64,000 nt of DNA from Cylicocyclus nassatus (Eukaryota > Nematoda > Chromadorea > Rhabditida > Strongylidae), in NCBI GenBank assembly GCA_958299035.1, contig CATQJL010000223.1:45806162-45870161 (forward strand), given 5' to 3'. Of this stretch, positions 21,725 through 34,432 are shown piece by piece (position 1 is the first letter of the stretch; each line of letters begins with the position of its first letter). The position numbers and the translations under genes were made by a program. The notes under the pieces were generated by a model. The model was given only the letters and a program-made list of their open reading frames with translations. It searched no databases and had not been told where the DNA came from.

Positions 21725-22774
21725 TAATTTGTTCTACTTTTTTTTTCAACGCCGGAAAACATAATGACTTTCCGTATTTTTACTACAAGTAGGTAAAACA
21801 TTCAAATAAAATAAGTAAAATATTTGCACGCATGTAGAGGTATTGAAGATAAAATATAAAAATTTTGGTGTTGGATATCTTGGCGAAAAAATCCTGAAAG
21901 TGGATCTCTTGTCTTTCAAGGCACGGTACTTCAAAATGAATTTACTTCTACGAAAATAAAAGCACGTGTAAAAAGCCTTAAAGAAAGAACTTTTGAATGA
22001 TATACCAGGTTTCTGTGAATCATGGTTCCTTCTTCGTAAGAATCGTTTCAAGAAAGAGGTTTGTGAAGCTGTATTGATTGGTTTCAATCCATTAAAAAAT
22101 CAAAGAACCACGAAAGAAATTTGATATTCTCTGAAACAATTAATTTGATATTCATTGGTATCTAGGCCTAATGAGTACAGTAGAACAAAAAGCGCGTCAA
22201 AATTTGAATTGGAAGTACTTTAGGCCAGGTACTTTCGAAACACCCTGTATCTATAAAAACGTGATTTATGGAACGGAGATTGCTATAGTTTGCCTTTCCG
22301 TTAGATGGACTCGTTTCTTCAGAAAAGGATAAGTTTTTTATCGTGTACTTCCAACGTCACAGAATGTGATGTCAACCTCGTGCCACATGTCAAAAAATTG
22401 ACATTCACATGTTCAACAGTCTGTTTCTTACCGTGGTAGCCCATCTCTACCAAAGTAGTTCGCTTTGGTTATATAAATATTCACCTATCTCTGACTCAAA
22501 AATTTGGTAGTTTAGTGATGAACTTTAACATTGCGATGAAGTCATCCTTGCAAAGAACATATTAGATTTGTGTAGAACAGCAAACGCAAAGGTGCATCAT
22601 CCATTTGGGGCAGGGAGGTACTTCATGCCATTATTTGAGCTCTTTCGTAGCTGAATGCGTGGCGGAAACAGTTTAAAAGACATTTTTAAATTTAATGCTG
22701 AAAGTACTTGCTTTGCTAAAAAATAGCTAAGCAGCTTGGCTCATTTCTCAGACAATCGCTGCCGTAGCTCCGGA

Positions 22775-23130
22775 GGGTCGAAATCTGGCAGAGCTGCGGA
22801 GGGCCCAATTGACCATTGAGGGCGGGGCGAGGGGGCGGTCCCTTTCTGTGACGTCACGGTGACGTCACAAGAAGGCAGATGGGACCCCTCCGGCGGGCTT
22901 GCAGATCTCTGCTCCGGAGGTACGGCAGATTTGGGAGAGTCCCGGAGCACAGATTTGCGCTCCGGAGGTACGCCAGCTTTGGGACATCTCCGGAGCACAA
23001 AATGGGAGGTCTCCGGAGCACAAAATGGGAGGTCTCCAGAGCACAAAATCGGAGGCTCCGGAGCGCGAGTGGCAAACCTCCGCTGGGCAGACCCCGCGGC
23101 CCTGCCATTTCTGCTCCGGAGGTACGCCGT
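22775..23130 (+). repeat. GC-rich CTCCGGAGCACA minisatellite
   Basis: Variants of a unit of about 21-23 bp (CTCCGGAGCACAAAATGGGA) recur about ten times; near the centre two adjacent units are almost identical. The unit contains the palindrome CTCCGGAG, so open frames appear on both strands. These are not genes. Confidence 0.75.
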
Positions 23131-23430
23131 CGACTGTCTGAGTTCTGGATGCTTGACATGGTGAGATCTCACCGGGGCAGTTTTTCAACCTTCCGCTCTC
23201 CGATCGGGCTTGTTTTACCATCATGAACATGACGTCCCATTGCCTGACAGGCCGTTCGTTTATAACGGTTAAAAAGAGTCCGATCAGAAAATGGGAGATT
23301 CATAGTGATTTCCGGAAATAATTTTGAAAACGTGTCAAACTAATTCAAACATGTTCATTTTCTTCCTATTCCGTTACAGGCATAGGGCTCTGCGTGATCG
23401 CGAGAGCCTGTGTAAGTTTACAGCCATGGG

Positions 23431-24461
23431 CACCTGCATCAGGGCCGGTAGTAATCCCCCCGACCTGGCGGCAGGTCTCGTCGGCAGGTCGCTGGCATTT
23501 TTTCCGTGAGGTGGCCAGAAAGCGAGAGTCCGAATTCAGGCCGTCCCATGCCTTTTTTCAAAAATTTTCTCGATAAAGATGCCGCCTCAACTTTGTAGAA
23601 ATCTCCATAAAAGTCTGCGGTTCCAGAACTCCCTCTTTAGGAAAATATCTGGAAGCGTGAGAGGAGCTGCCGGCAACTTCGCGATGTCAGTTGCCGGCAA
23701 CCTGCCGGCAGCTCTTCGAAATCCGCGAGATGGCAGCTGCCAGCAGGTCAGAGAGCACGGAAAATAGCGTGCTCTTTTGAGAGAGGGAGCTGCCGGCATC
23801 TCGACGTGCCCCTACCACGTCAAGGTGGTGGCACCTTTGCCGACGGCGTCTGTGAGTTTGCGAATTGCGGCGATACCACACAATTTACGTCAGGCGAAAA
23901 AACCAAAAACCCTACTTTCTATCAAAAAACTATCATTTTTCTCATCATATGAGTTTTTCTTTTTTAAAACGACGATTTTCTTACAGAGAAAAAGTCTAGT
24001 CACACTTTAGAACCATAAGAACACTATCCTTTTTGGCATTCTCTTCCAAATCTCGTTTACACCGATTTCGCTCCTCTCTCGCTCATATCAATCAGCTGTT
24101 CTTTCAGGTCAAAGTCTCTCACGCAATGTATTGATCCCTCTTACAGGCGGCCGATTACCGGTGCGTTCCTCCTATTGCTGGTGCAATCGGCAATGGTTGA
24201 CCGAATGGTCGAATGGTTAACGGGTGGCACTTGAAGTAAACGCACTTGGGATCGGCCGCGCGCGAGATAGCAGTTTTGCGGCTGTGTGCGCCATCAAAAT
24301 CTGATGTGCGAAATGATTGCACACTAAGGTTACATAAGATTATCACAACCTACAATCACTCCACGAGTTGCCGCCGATGATGGCAACTTCCCCGCGATGT
24401 GTGCCTACCTGCCGGCATCTTTGATGCCACCAGGTAGGGTAGATTACTACCGGCCCAGGTG
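23431..24461. mobile_element. Inverted-repeat element rich in CCGGCA motifs
   Basis: CACCTG...GGGCCGGTAGTAATC at the left is repeated inverted at the right (GATTACTACCGGCCCAGGTG ending 24461), and a second pair (CCTGGCGGCAGG / TGCCACCAGG) lies just inside. The interior has short inverted GCCGGCA units at 23665-23800. No transposase is seen and I could not define a target duplication. Confidence 0.5.
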
Positions 24462-24480
24462 TTAGGCTGCTTCCAGTTAC

Positions 24481-25115
24481 CTAGAGCGATGTTGCAAAGC
24501 ATCGGATTGTTCAACTGTTTGAAGGCACCGTCCACCCAGATTTTGACTCCCATTATTTGTCGTTCTATGTCCCTGAATCTGAGTATAAAGCGAAAATCCG
24601 TAAACCCCGACAAACCCCATTTCGGAGAACCGCATCGCGGGTTCCTTGAGCGGTGACTGGATGGGCGAGCACGGATGGGCGGGCACTACTAGAAGGGACG
24701 TGCCGCCTAAAGGTCCTCGTGCCTCTTCGCTATTCCGAAGCAATTCTATTGCTTTCGAAGCGACATTTTGCGCAGTGACTTGGACATTGGCTTAATAGTC
24801 CTGCTATCGTATGCTGCCAAAAGCTTAAGGCACCTAACTTAGGGTGGACGGCGTTTCCAGGCCTTGTGGCATCCTGCGTGTGCAATGGCCGCAAACACAC
24901 GCAATCATGCAGAGCCCTGTAGACGTCCTCTCGGAATCCACGAATAATCGTTAAGCTCAAGCACATTCCATGAGGACTCAAAAATATGGATCCAGGTAAC
25001 GGGAGTACGGATTTATTTCGACTTATATAATCTTACCTCGTGAACAGGCTCAAAATCCTCTGGGTCCAAAGAAATTGGAGAGTCCCACCTTACCGTATCG
25101 GAAGGTTTCTCATCT
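24481..25115 (-). CDS. Possible exons of a host gene (uncertain)
   Basis: Two stretches look like exons on the minus strand. 25037-25115 (acceptor TCTTTTCTAG, donor GTAAGAT) encodes an acidic segment including DSPISLDPEDFEPVHE. 24481-24578 (acceptor ATACTCAG, donor GTAACT) encodes VKIWVDGAFKQLNNPM. A cysteine-rich open stretch at about 24740-24980 lies between them, but its exon limits are unclear. The next transposon-like repeat begins just past the last donor (24461). The pieces may belong to one gene truncated by that element. No family is recognised. Confidence 0.3.
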
Positions 25116-25819
25116 CTAGAAAAGAGATTCAATACAAGATTTCCCAATTGATTCAATTGGGAAATCTTAATTACTAACAAGAAAAGGCTACTTTGTGACC
25201 ACAGCCATCTACAACAAGACACATGTCCTTAAATGGCCTTGAAGCGCCAATTCCAAATCTGCTTTCACTTTCTGTTAAGGGATTCTGGCAAATAAGTTAT
25301 GAATGATTTTTCATAAAAACTTACACCATTTCAGTTAAGCACAACTATGAACGTTCAAATTTCTTGTTTCACTCCTCGGAGCAATATTTGAAGAAAAGCG
25401 TAGTTACTTTGAGCTTTGACAGCCCGTTCTAAGTGCATCCCTCCTCCCCTTAAAAAATTTGGATATCATTGATTCTGACAATGCTTTAATGTGCTACTTT
25501 GGGCTTCAATAGCCCGAAAGATTCTGCAGAAAAAACTTAACTTCAACCGCGCAACTGTCCACTAGCCCTTATCACCCAGGCAATTTAAGAACGCAACTGT
25601 TATACGCATTAAACAATGCAATAAATAAGGCGGCGCGCATCAACAAGAATATTTATGCCCCCCCCCTAATATTTCCAATGAATGTGACCCCATCAACTGT
25701 GGCTTACACTACAATTGCAACACTATTTTCTGTCACAATGAAATAAACAAATACAATAAGTAGTTTATTCAAAGAAAAAAAACAATGCAACAACCAATAA
25801 CAAAATAAATATACATATA

Positions 25820-27753
25820 TCAATAAAGCCGCTCAATATAGTTGTGTTTTTTTCCGCGGGCTTTGCACGACTTTTTAAAAGAGTCGCAGTGTAAGTTTTC
25901 CAACTTCACCTCTGAGATTCCAGCCAAATTCCTCAGAAGGAACTTGGCGAAGTTTTCTGGAAGTGGGGCAGCTCGTCCGTACTTGACCAAGCGCAGGGTG
26001 CCCATGTGCAGCCGCACCCAAGGATGGTCCGCGGGCGTTTGTCCGGGCGGAAGATGTTGAACCTCTTCTTCTTGCCCGACCTCATAGGGGCTGAAAAAAA
26101 ACTTTTTTATTGGATTTTCAGAGAGAGGAAAAAATATTTTTGTGTTTCACTTGAAAAAAAATTATAATAAAATTCAAAAAAAAAGAGGAGCAACTCACCG
26201 AAGAAAAATTCGTCCCGGTCGGTGGTCACGCGGACCATACCTTCGCCGTGGGTGATGAACTCTATGAACGTCTCCATCGCGTTTCCTTTCTGGAGGAAGT
26301 GGTAGAGCAGTTCTTCTTCTTCCTCCGTGTGCAGCGCACGGATCTTGGCCTTGTGCGCCTCGAGGGCCTTGGTCAGCACTTCGTGCGCTGTCCGCAGATC
26401 TCTCACCATTCTGGTTAGATTCTAACTACACGTAATTTAATTTAAAAAATTTTAGAAAGTTGAATTTAAAAAAAATTTTTCCTTCTCTCTTTCTTTTCCC
26501 TAAATTCGATCTAACTTAAATTTTTAAAATAAACATACCTTTTCGTGCTCCTGGCGCAGGTATTCCGCCCCCCTGAATTGATTATCGCGCAGCCCCCTGC
26601 TCCATTGCAGGGCTTGCACTTGTCTTTTAGCCACCTCCAGCTCCCCCTCCAGTTGCTCTATCTTTTCTAAGGATTGAGTTAAGTGCAACTCAGCCCTTGC
26701 GGTGGCGTTGTAGAGAGCAACCGGGTCAAGAAGGCTCGCCCGGAGCCGGGAAGACTCACGTCCCCTAACAGCTCCTCGACGTCTTAAGCCTTAAAAGCAC
26801 AAAAATGAAATAAAAATTAATTTTTTTTCTTTTTCGTTTTTTTTAATAAAAAAATCCAAAGTACGTAGGAAATTAATGTAAAATTATATACTAGGTTGGC
26901 CCGAAAGTTCTGTCGCACCATTTTGAAAAATTCATAACTTCTGGTATTTTAAACCGATTTCCGATTTTTCATTTTTACATTAAAGAGCAATTCATTCTCT
27001 TCGTACAGGTGCCTTAACGGCTTTCTGATAAGCATTTATTTCATAGATAAAAGCGGTAGAAGAAAACTAGTCAAAATTCGAATTTTCTGTGTAGGGTCAT
27101 AAAAAATCGGAGACCTGCAACAAAAATCGGAGCAGTCAGTATTGTAGGTTCTTTCACCAGCTCTTTGTAACTGTGCAAAGTTTGCGCCGATTGAGCGGCT
27201 CTATGAAAAGTTACGATTTTCGAGCAAGCAATACAAAAGTGCGAATTTGATTTATTTCGGCATTTTTCAGGAAAATCGTAACTTTTCATGAAGACGCTCA
27301 ATCGGCGCAAATTTTGCACGGTTAGCAAGAGCTGGTGAAAGAACCTACAATACTGACTGCTCCGATTTTTGTTGCAAGTTTCCGATTTTTTATGACCCTA
27401 CACAGAAAATTCGAATTTTGAGTAATTTTCTTCTATCGCTCCTATCTCTCCAAAAGATGAACATTAGTAAGCAGCAAAGATGTTTTTATTAAGAGCATGA
27501 CCTACTCTTTCACATAAAAATAAGAGCGGTCAAATCGGTTGGAAAAATCAGAAGTTATGAATTTTTGAAAATGGTGCGACAGAATTTTCGGGCCAACCTA
27601 ATACTTACGTATGCCGGAGTGGTGACTCCGGACAAGATCCTCCACGGTTGGCGAGGAAGAGTTTCGCACAGCTTCCCTTACTGCTTCGCGGATTTCCAAC
27701 TCCGCTTCCCAGGCTGTTTGACGGGCAGATCCTCCATTTCCGCTGGTGAACAT
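25820..27753 (-). CDS. Coiled-coil protein gene V, left-arm copy
   Basis: This is the mirror copy of the gene at 46240-48173, described there. Exons are 27609-27753, 26539-26789, 26199-26421 and a last exon starting at 26090. The first intron contains the MITE at 26891-27601. I see no difference from the right-arm copy. Confidence 0.6.
26891..27601. mobile_element. Mariner-type MITE (CTAGGTTGGCCCGAAAG), left arm
   Basis: It is flanked by TA (26889-26890, 27602-27603), and the ends CTAGGTTGGCCCGAAAG / TTAGGTTGGCCCGAAAA extend into long inverted repeats (ATGGTGCGACAGAA...). The centre is itself palindromic (GAAAATCGTAACTTTTCAT...). It sits in intron 1 of gene V. The mirror copy is 46392-47102; a decayed relative is at about 57990-58505. 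Confidence 0.8.
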
Positions 27754-27912
27754 TGTTAGTTGTTGAGGGATAGTTGAGATCGGTTACTGAAACATGAAAA
27801 AATAAATATAAGTTGAAATTACAAGCCTGTGCAGAGCATTTATTCTAGGTGAAGGTCGTGTCTGCTCGCAGTCCACCGGATCCATATCCTCGCATTTGTA
27901 TGTATTTTAATA

Positions 27913-28858
27913 TTAGGTTGGTGCAAAGATAATGAGCGTTTTTATTTGCTTGCTTTAACAAAGCAACCAGTCTCAACCCAACAAAGGGTAAGGGGTACTG
28001 TTCGATAGAGCAAAGCAAGCTCTACAAGATGACTCATGTCTTTGCGCCATGCTCGATCCAAGGAGAGTTCGAACTCAAAATCTAAAGATTTCCAAATGCC
28101 CAAAAAATCGAAAAAAATCAGATCTTCGTCCAAATAATTTCTACGGACCTCCCACTCGCTCACATCAATACTATCGATACCTGATATCCATATGTGCGAT
28201 TGCCGTATTTTTTTTCTCGACTAGAGACTGAGAAAACGAAAATTTCCCTGATTTTCTCAAAGCAATGCTGAGCCGTTTTTGCACATGCAGTTCTATACTG
28301 CAAGCCTAGGTGAGCGTAACTGTAGGTTTTCAGCCTATTTCGAGCGGTACTTTTCAAGAAATGTCGATTTTAGCACTGAAACTGAAACGAAAAATCCGAA
28401 TTCGTTATTTTTCGAAAACTATCGCTTGGAATGGGCTGAAAATCTACAGTTATGCTTACCTAGGCTTGTAGTATAGAACTACATATGCAAAAACGGCTCA
28501 GCATTGCTTTGAGAAAATCAGGGAAATTTTCGTTTTCTTAGTTTCTAGTCAAGGAAAAAATACGGCAATCGCACATATGGATATCAGGTATCGATAGTAT
28601 TGATGTGAGCGAGTGGGAGGTCCGTAGAAATTATTTGGACGAAGATCTGATTTTTTTTCGATTTTTTGGGCATTTGGAAATCTTTAGATTTTGAGTTCGA
28701 ACTCTCCTTGGATCGAGCATGGCGCAAAGACATGAGTGTCATCTTGTAGAGCTTGCTTTGCTCTATCGAACAGTACCCCTTACCCTTTGTTGGGTTGAGA
28801 CTGGTTGCTTTGTTAAAGCAAGCAAATAAAAACGCTCATTATTTTTGCACCAACCTAA
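27913..28858. mobile_element. Full-length fold-back mariner-type element (946 bp), left arm
   Basis: TA-flanked with TTAGGTTGGTGCA ends. Almost its whole length is one inverted repeat: each half of about 440 bp pairs with the other around 28386, with a few mismatches. No transposase is encoded. The mirror copy is 45135-46080. Confidence 0.85.
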
Positions 28859-29796
28859 TATATTACTACTTCAACTGTACGTTCTCGCCGTGTATCACGT
28901 GTAAATTTCAACACACGTTACTCGGAAGAACATCCGCAATATCTGAGTATATCACCACTTCGATTGCATGTTCTCGCCGTAAATTACGTGCAAACTCTAA
29001 CGCACGTTACTCGAAACATCAACCACATTAACGCCAACAACTACAACGTTTCGAAATTTCAGCCATGCCACAAGCACGAGGACGAGCTTCTCGAAGGAAT
29101 GGAGATGTCGGGTCCATCACAGCTGTTCCTCCTCTTGGTGCGGGTTGTAAAGCTCTCTGAGGACAGTGACCCCCGACGACCGCGACCAGCAGGTTGCACC
29201 CTGCAGCCTCTCTCCCTTTTCCCCTTGCCCTGTTTATGTTAAAAAACAAATATTAGTAAATTAGACTTATGTACCTACCCGCTACACATCAGGCAAAGAC
29301 AAGGCCAGCCTTTAACCTGACACGCAAATCACGCAAAAATTCGCGTCTTCATTTGAATCTTTTGGATAGAATATGTCTGAAGTTTACTACAGGAAACACG
29401 CATGAAAGCTATGACGTTCCACGTACCTTCAGGCAAGTTTTCGGGTAAGTCCTTATGATATTTTTGCTCCTCATTCTATTCAAGTTTACCTTAGCTTCAT
29501 TCCCGATCTCTAGAACTTTGTGGTACTTGCTATATGAACGTATACGAGATGCCATTTTCGCGATTTGCTGAGCGAATACTAACAGCTGTAATTAAGTAGA
29601 AATTTATTTTTTACCATAAGAAGATATTTGTTAACTATGCGAGAGGTAAGATAATTAGTAAACTTCTTCTATGCCATTGACACAAAAACACTGAAAAAAT
29701 TTATTAATGTTACTCAAAACTATGCGCATGCAACAATACTTTTAGGTTCTTTTAGCGATTCTAAAATCAAACTAACCTTCTGCTCCCACCGCTTAT

Positions 29797-30687
29797 TTAG
29801 CCTATGCAACTGACGATGGTAATAAAGGATTGCAAAAATGACAACAATAAACGCGATAAACAAGAGAGAAATGGATAAACTGCTATTTCCCCATTCGCCA
29901 CATCTTCGTCTGGAAAATAGTGATCACGGCTACTGCCCTGGTCATGTTGTGTTGGTCCGATAGGTATACGATTTGACTAAAAATTAGAATGAGCACATGT
30001 GATTGCAGATTTTGTAGTCATATAGCAAATTCACCTACCGGTAAAGCTATCGTCAAATCCATAGTCGTGTTTCCTGCACTGACTCTTGACACTACTTTCG
30101 TCGAGCCAATATGAAGTTCGGCTCCGCGTGGTACCTCCACTACGATTACGGGTTTCTTAAACTCAAGCGATTCAAACGCATCAGCGCCTGCTTTCTTGTA
30201 ATACATGCGCTTCATGCGTGTTAAAACCACCACTGTCTTTAACAATGGCTCGATCACCGTGAACTAAAAGTTGGTTTATACCCACAAAGATTTGGAATGA
30301 AGCTTGAGCAAGCCAAAACTCACTTCCTCATCGCTGGAATTGTGCGTAAGCACACTGCAGCTATGCCGATTGCAAATGCAAGCCGCAAGTGCTTTGCAGT
30401 CTTGTCTTGCATAGGAGAATCGACGATCGAGCTCTAAGGAACCTCCTTTGTACTGCAGAAAAAATGGCGAGGTCGGTTCCATCATTCCTTCCAGATGATT
30501 CATTTGTATCACGCTGAATAACTATTACTAGAGTTGTTCAAAGCAAGTTTTGAGCAGCTTACAAATCCCTCAATTTCGGATAGTAGTCGATCCATTTCTT
30601 CGATTTTTTGTCCAGTACAAAAAATTGCCCTCCGGAGGCCGTTTTGTGATATGAAGCTCGAACTTTCGGATGAGGGTAGGAGCCTAC
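29797..30687 (-). CDS. Membrane glycoprotein-like GP-a, 3' half, left-arm copy
   Basis: This is the mirror copy of 43306-44196, described there. Exons are 30563-30687, 30324-30513, 30039-30263 and 29797-29976. Confidence 0.45.
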
Positions 30688-31176
30688 CTGAAACCTGCGC
30701 CTATATTTATACAATTTGGGCTTTTATACCCCAGAAATTACTACAAACTACTACCTTTTTTCCGCCTTCCCAATCCACTTCTAGGCGCTTTAACCGTTAT
30801 GTCGGTGCCCTGTGGAATCCTGATGCAGCCCTCTTCTTCGCTTCAAACGCTTTTATGCTTCCGTACATCATTTTGTAGATTACTTCATTCCTACTCGTGT
30901 TACAATGCACTACGTACGAAAAGAGTGCTCTAAACGGCAAAAGCTCATTTAGACTAAATTGTCAAACGGTTTACCAACCCCATCAGGTAATTGTACGGCG
31001 CAGGATTTAGCGTTCCGTCATATTCAAACTTATCCATAAGTTTTTCAATGGATAAGTTATCTACCTTATCTTAGCTACCTTTTTATGGTCAACAACTGCT
31101 CTTGTCATACAATACATTAATGCCTCCTGCAATGTTGGCTACATGTACAATCATTCCCACAGTACATATCATGAAA

Positions 31177-31722
31177 TTACCCGTTTTTCTTGCGGCACAA
31201 TACCCTTGAGCGACATTTTTTACTTGTCTTCCGTATTGTATAGCGACCACTCATGATAAAGACGTCTGCGAAATACTTCGTATAGGTCTTGTTGCCGCTG
31301 AGATCCTGCCCCTTAATACTTCTTAGGGACTTGAGACTTTGCGCTATCAGATCGTAGTAGTTGCGTTTGCCAGAGATTACTCTTTCCAAAACGCAAAGTA
31401 AAAATTTGCGAATATCACCTACGTGCAAGTGGCCATTCGCCTTCAAAATAGGTTTGAAAGCTATAGGAGCGCAGCAGGTACTGAATTTCAAGTTTTATAC
31501 TCTCCACGAGTCTTCTATATAGGGATCTATTTGAGATTCGATCGATGGAACAGTTTCAATACTTCTTAAATTATGATTTTTCGCTTTCGTTCGCGCAATC
31601 GCATCCAAAACTTCCACTAAGCGAGTACACTTGCCTTTATTCAAAATTCCAAAACCTTCTCTCTAAATATTGCAAAAAAAATCTTCTCGTAATATGTTGT
31701 AGCCAAAGGCTTGCTTTATCAT
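31177..31722 (-). pseudogene. ORF with two in-frame stops, left-arm copy
   Basis: Mirror copy of 42271-42816; see that entry. Confidence 0.4.
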
Positions 31723-31958
31723 ACTGCACACTTGCCTAATGAAAAAAGCAGTTATTGTGAGGGCGTAGGACAAATTTTACCACGACTGCCCGCGTGCCAC
31801 GAGAGGCGGACTCGCTAAACTTTCGAAAGGCTGCTTTGAAGCCAAACGAGGGAATCTCAAAATTTAAGAGCTGCGCTATATTTGCAAAGGTTTGAATTAT
31901 ATGTGCACCAAACTTTTTGTTTCTAGGTACTTTCCTTCTGATTTTATATGGAAAAGTA

Positions 31959-33199
31959 CTAGGCTCCTAGAGTTTTGCCCCACCCTGTATGAAGTAAAAA
32001 TTTGCTTCTTTCTAGTCCTATTGATAAGAATCTCCCAAAAGAAGACAGCGATTCTAATATCAAGTGTCTTAATGAGAGGCTAACGCCTTCTTCCTTCAAT
32101 CGCTTCATATACGGCACAACAATTTCGCCTGCATATATGGCGTCGTCAACCGTTATTGTCTGTCCCATTCTAAATCTCTTGATATTGATATGGCTGAGAA
32201 GGCAGAAAACGTCATTTCAACATGAATATCTATTCACTACATGCTTTTCCAAGCTTTATTGCAAAAGAAGTTTTATGGTATTATCTTGAACATATTCCGT
32301 TAGCATGTCGCTACGCTTACCTCTGTCGCGATCTCATAACAACTAGCATGAATCGATCAATGATCTGTGTGTAGTTGTAAATGCCACCAGTAGTTTTTCT
32401 TCTGTACTCTATAGTATCTGGCTAAAGAAATATCGTAATACTATTATTAATTGTAAAAAAATTGTTAAAAATCTGAACGTTACCATTCTTTCCAGAATAT
32501 ATTGTTCAAATTGTTGCAGAAGTGGATGTGACCTTCTAACAACCTTTCGCCAGAACTTAAGATTCCTATCCAATTTCAATGCTATAATTGCATATACTTC
32601 AGACTCTTAAGCAACACTAATGCAAGATTTGAAAGCTTACCTTCACTGTTCTTTTGCGAAATCTTATGATCTTGAGTGAAGTAGTTTGGATCATAAGTGT
32701 CGTATTCATGGCAAAAGTACTGAAGTTTTGGTTTTCTTTTAAATATGTTAGCCACATCCGGACCTCCTGAATAAACGCGTGTATGTATGATCTGTGATGG
32801 AAGAAAAATTACAAATGGCAGAAGAATGTAGGTTTTGTATTGAGCTGTATACAGTACGTCGCCCAAAGACTCGTACAGTAGATGCCTTTCCACGCGCGGT
32901 GCTCTAAAGTTTGGAGGTACTCCAGAAGGCGCAGTTACATACTCCTCTAATTCTTCTTCAGTGCTGGCGCTATCCTTGCGCACTTGACTAGTTTGCGACA
33001 TTTGTTCCCGCACCATATCTGCTTTCAGTTGTGGTCGAGCCATCGCGACGGATGGCTCGCCTCTTTTAACCTCTTGTTTAATTAAGGAAAAAGAAGTTGC
33101 ATCAACTGACTCGATCAAAGGTGACTCGACTGAAGTTACATCCTCGAAGTGCAATTGCTGCAGTAAAATTTTTGCGATGTTCCATCTGCTAGATCTCAA
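31959..33199 (-). CDS. Spliced gene U of unknown function, left-arm copy
   Basis: Mirror copy of 40794-42034, described there. Exons are 32641-33199 (5' limit uncertain), 32484-32581, 32321-32421 and 31959-32193. Confidence 0.6.
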
Positions 33200-33746
33200 A
33201 TTCTAGATACCGAGCCTTCTTTCGCCTGTTGCACTTGCAGCTGTGCTAGAAAGATCGTCCCTTCTTCTACTTCCGCTTGTGCTCCTAGATTTATGCCTCG
33301 TCGCCTAGCGTTGAACTACAAAAACACATTTCATGAAAATGTTAAAATGCAATCACAGATATTATTTGTACTTACGGCTTCTTCACCATCATTTCCACTT
33401 CGTCCCTCCGTACATATTTGTAGCGATCAATACGGGTGTCTTCATGGCCCTAAAGTGTTATCGATTTCGCCAAATTAGTTTTGGATAGATTGAAAATGAA
33501 AGAACTAGTGAAACAGGTAAACCTACGCCGTCTGTTGGTATGCCACATTTTCTAAGTTGTTGAACAAAATCATGCTATATGTTCCATTCACCCGAAGTGA
33601 TCGGCCTTCTCACATCGGAGAGATGAATTCTTGCCCTACCCATATACTGTATGATTCCATGGCTTAGCTGCATAATGATCTAAATATATTCTCATAATAA
33701 TATAGTAGATCAAGGCAGCTGAAATCAGGCACGCACCTTATAATCC

Positions 33747-33983
33747 ATGGAATCTTTTATAACGGTTGTTGAACAAAATCTGGTACATGATTTTGTTCAA
33801 CAACACTATGAGCTTTATAAAGATCTGTGGAAAGCCTATATTCTCCCTGCTTTCCGCAAGTCACGCAAAAATTTGCGACCTCATTTAAATGTTTGGGTAG
33901 AAGATGTCTGCAAAGTTTTCACTACAGCAAACCTACATCGAAGCTATGATGTTCTACGTACCTTCAGGCAAGTTTTCGGGTAA
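33747..33983 (+). other. Open frame over a hairpin, antisense to the palindrome genes (left copy)
   Basis: This 78-codon frame starts beside the perfect hairpin GTTGTTGAACAAAATC / GATTTTGTTCAACAAC and ends at a good donor (TTTTCGG|GTAAGT). The composition is protein-like (ELYKDLWKAYILPAFRKSRK). A related, frameshifted stretch occurs near 29320-29450. An upstream copy of the hairpin arm lies at 33556, so part of the frame may be the end of a small inverted-repeat element. The mirror copy is 40010-40246. It may be an exon of a minus-to-plus overlapping gene, or chance. Confidence 0.3.
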
Positions 33984-34432
33984 GTCCTTATGATATTTTT
34001 GCTCCTCATTCTATTCAAGTTTGCCTTAGCTTCATTCCCGATCTCTAGAACTTTGTGGTACTTGCTATATGAACGTATACGAGATGCCATTTTCGCGATT
34101 TGCTGAGCGAATACTAACAGCTGTAATTAAGTAGAAATTTATTTTTTACCATAAGAAGATATTTGTTAACTTGCGAGAGGTAGGATGATCAGTAAACTTA
34201 TTCCATGCCATTGACACAAAAACACTGAAAAAATTTATTAATGTTACTCAAAACTATGTGCATGCAACAATACTTTTGGGTTCTTTCAGCGATCTAAAAT
34301 CAAAATAACCTTCTGCTCCCACCGCTTATTTAGGCTATGCAATCGACGATGTAACAAAGGATGGCAGAAATGACAAAAGTAGACACGACAAACAAAAGTA
34401 AAATGGATACACCCTATTTGTTAACTTCGTGT

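Larger units (their letters stand above)
20935..22247. mobile_element. Outer element of a three-deep nest (CAGGGTGTTTGAAAAG ends)
   Basis: The terminal inverted repeats CAGGGTGTTTGAAAAGT / CAGGGTGTTTCGAAAGT are flanked by TA (20933-20934, 22248-22249). It is interrupted by the 594-bp element at 21131-21724, leaving about 719 bp of its own sequence and no transposase frame. Confidence 0.75.

Noticed and set aside
22741..23230. Several overlapping frames of 80-143 codons on both strands
   Set aside because: All arise from the GC-rich palindromic minisatellite; no splice sites or plausible protein composition.
28049..28476. Open frames in the 946-bp element of each arm
   Set aside because: They are opposite-strand readings of a fold-back MITE, repeated in inverse by its own other half.
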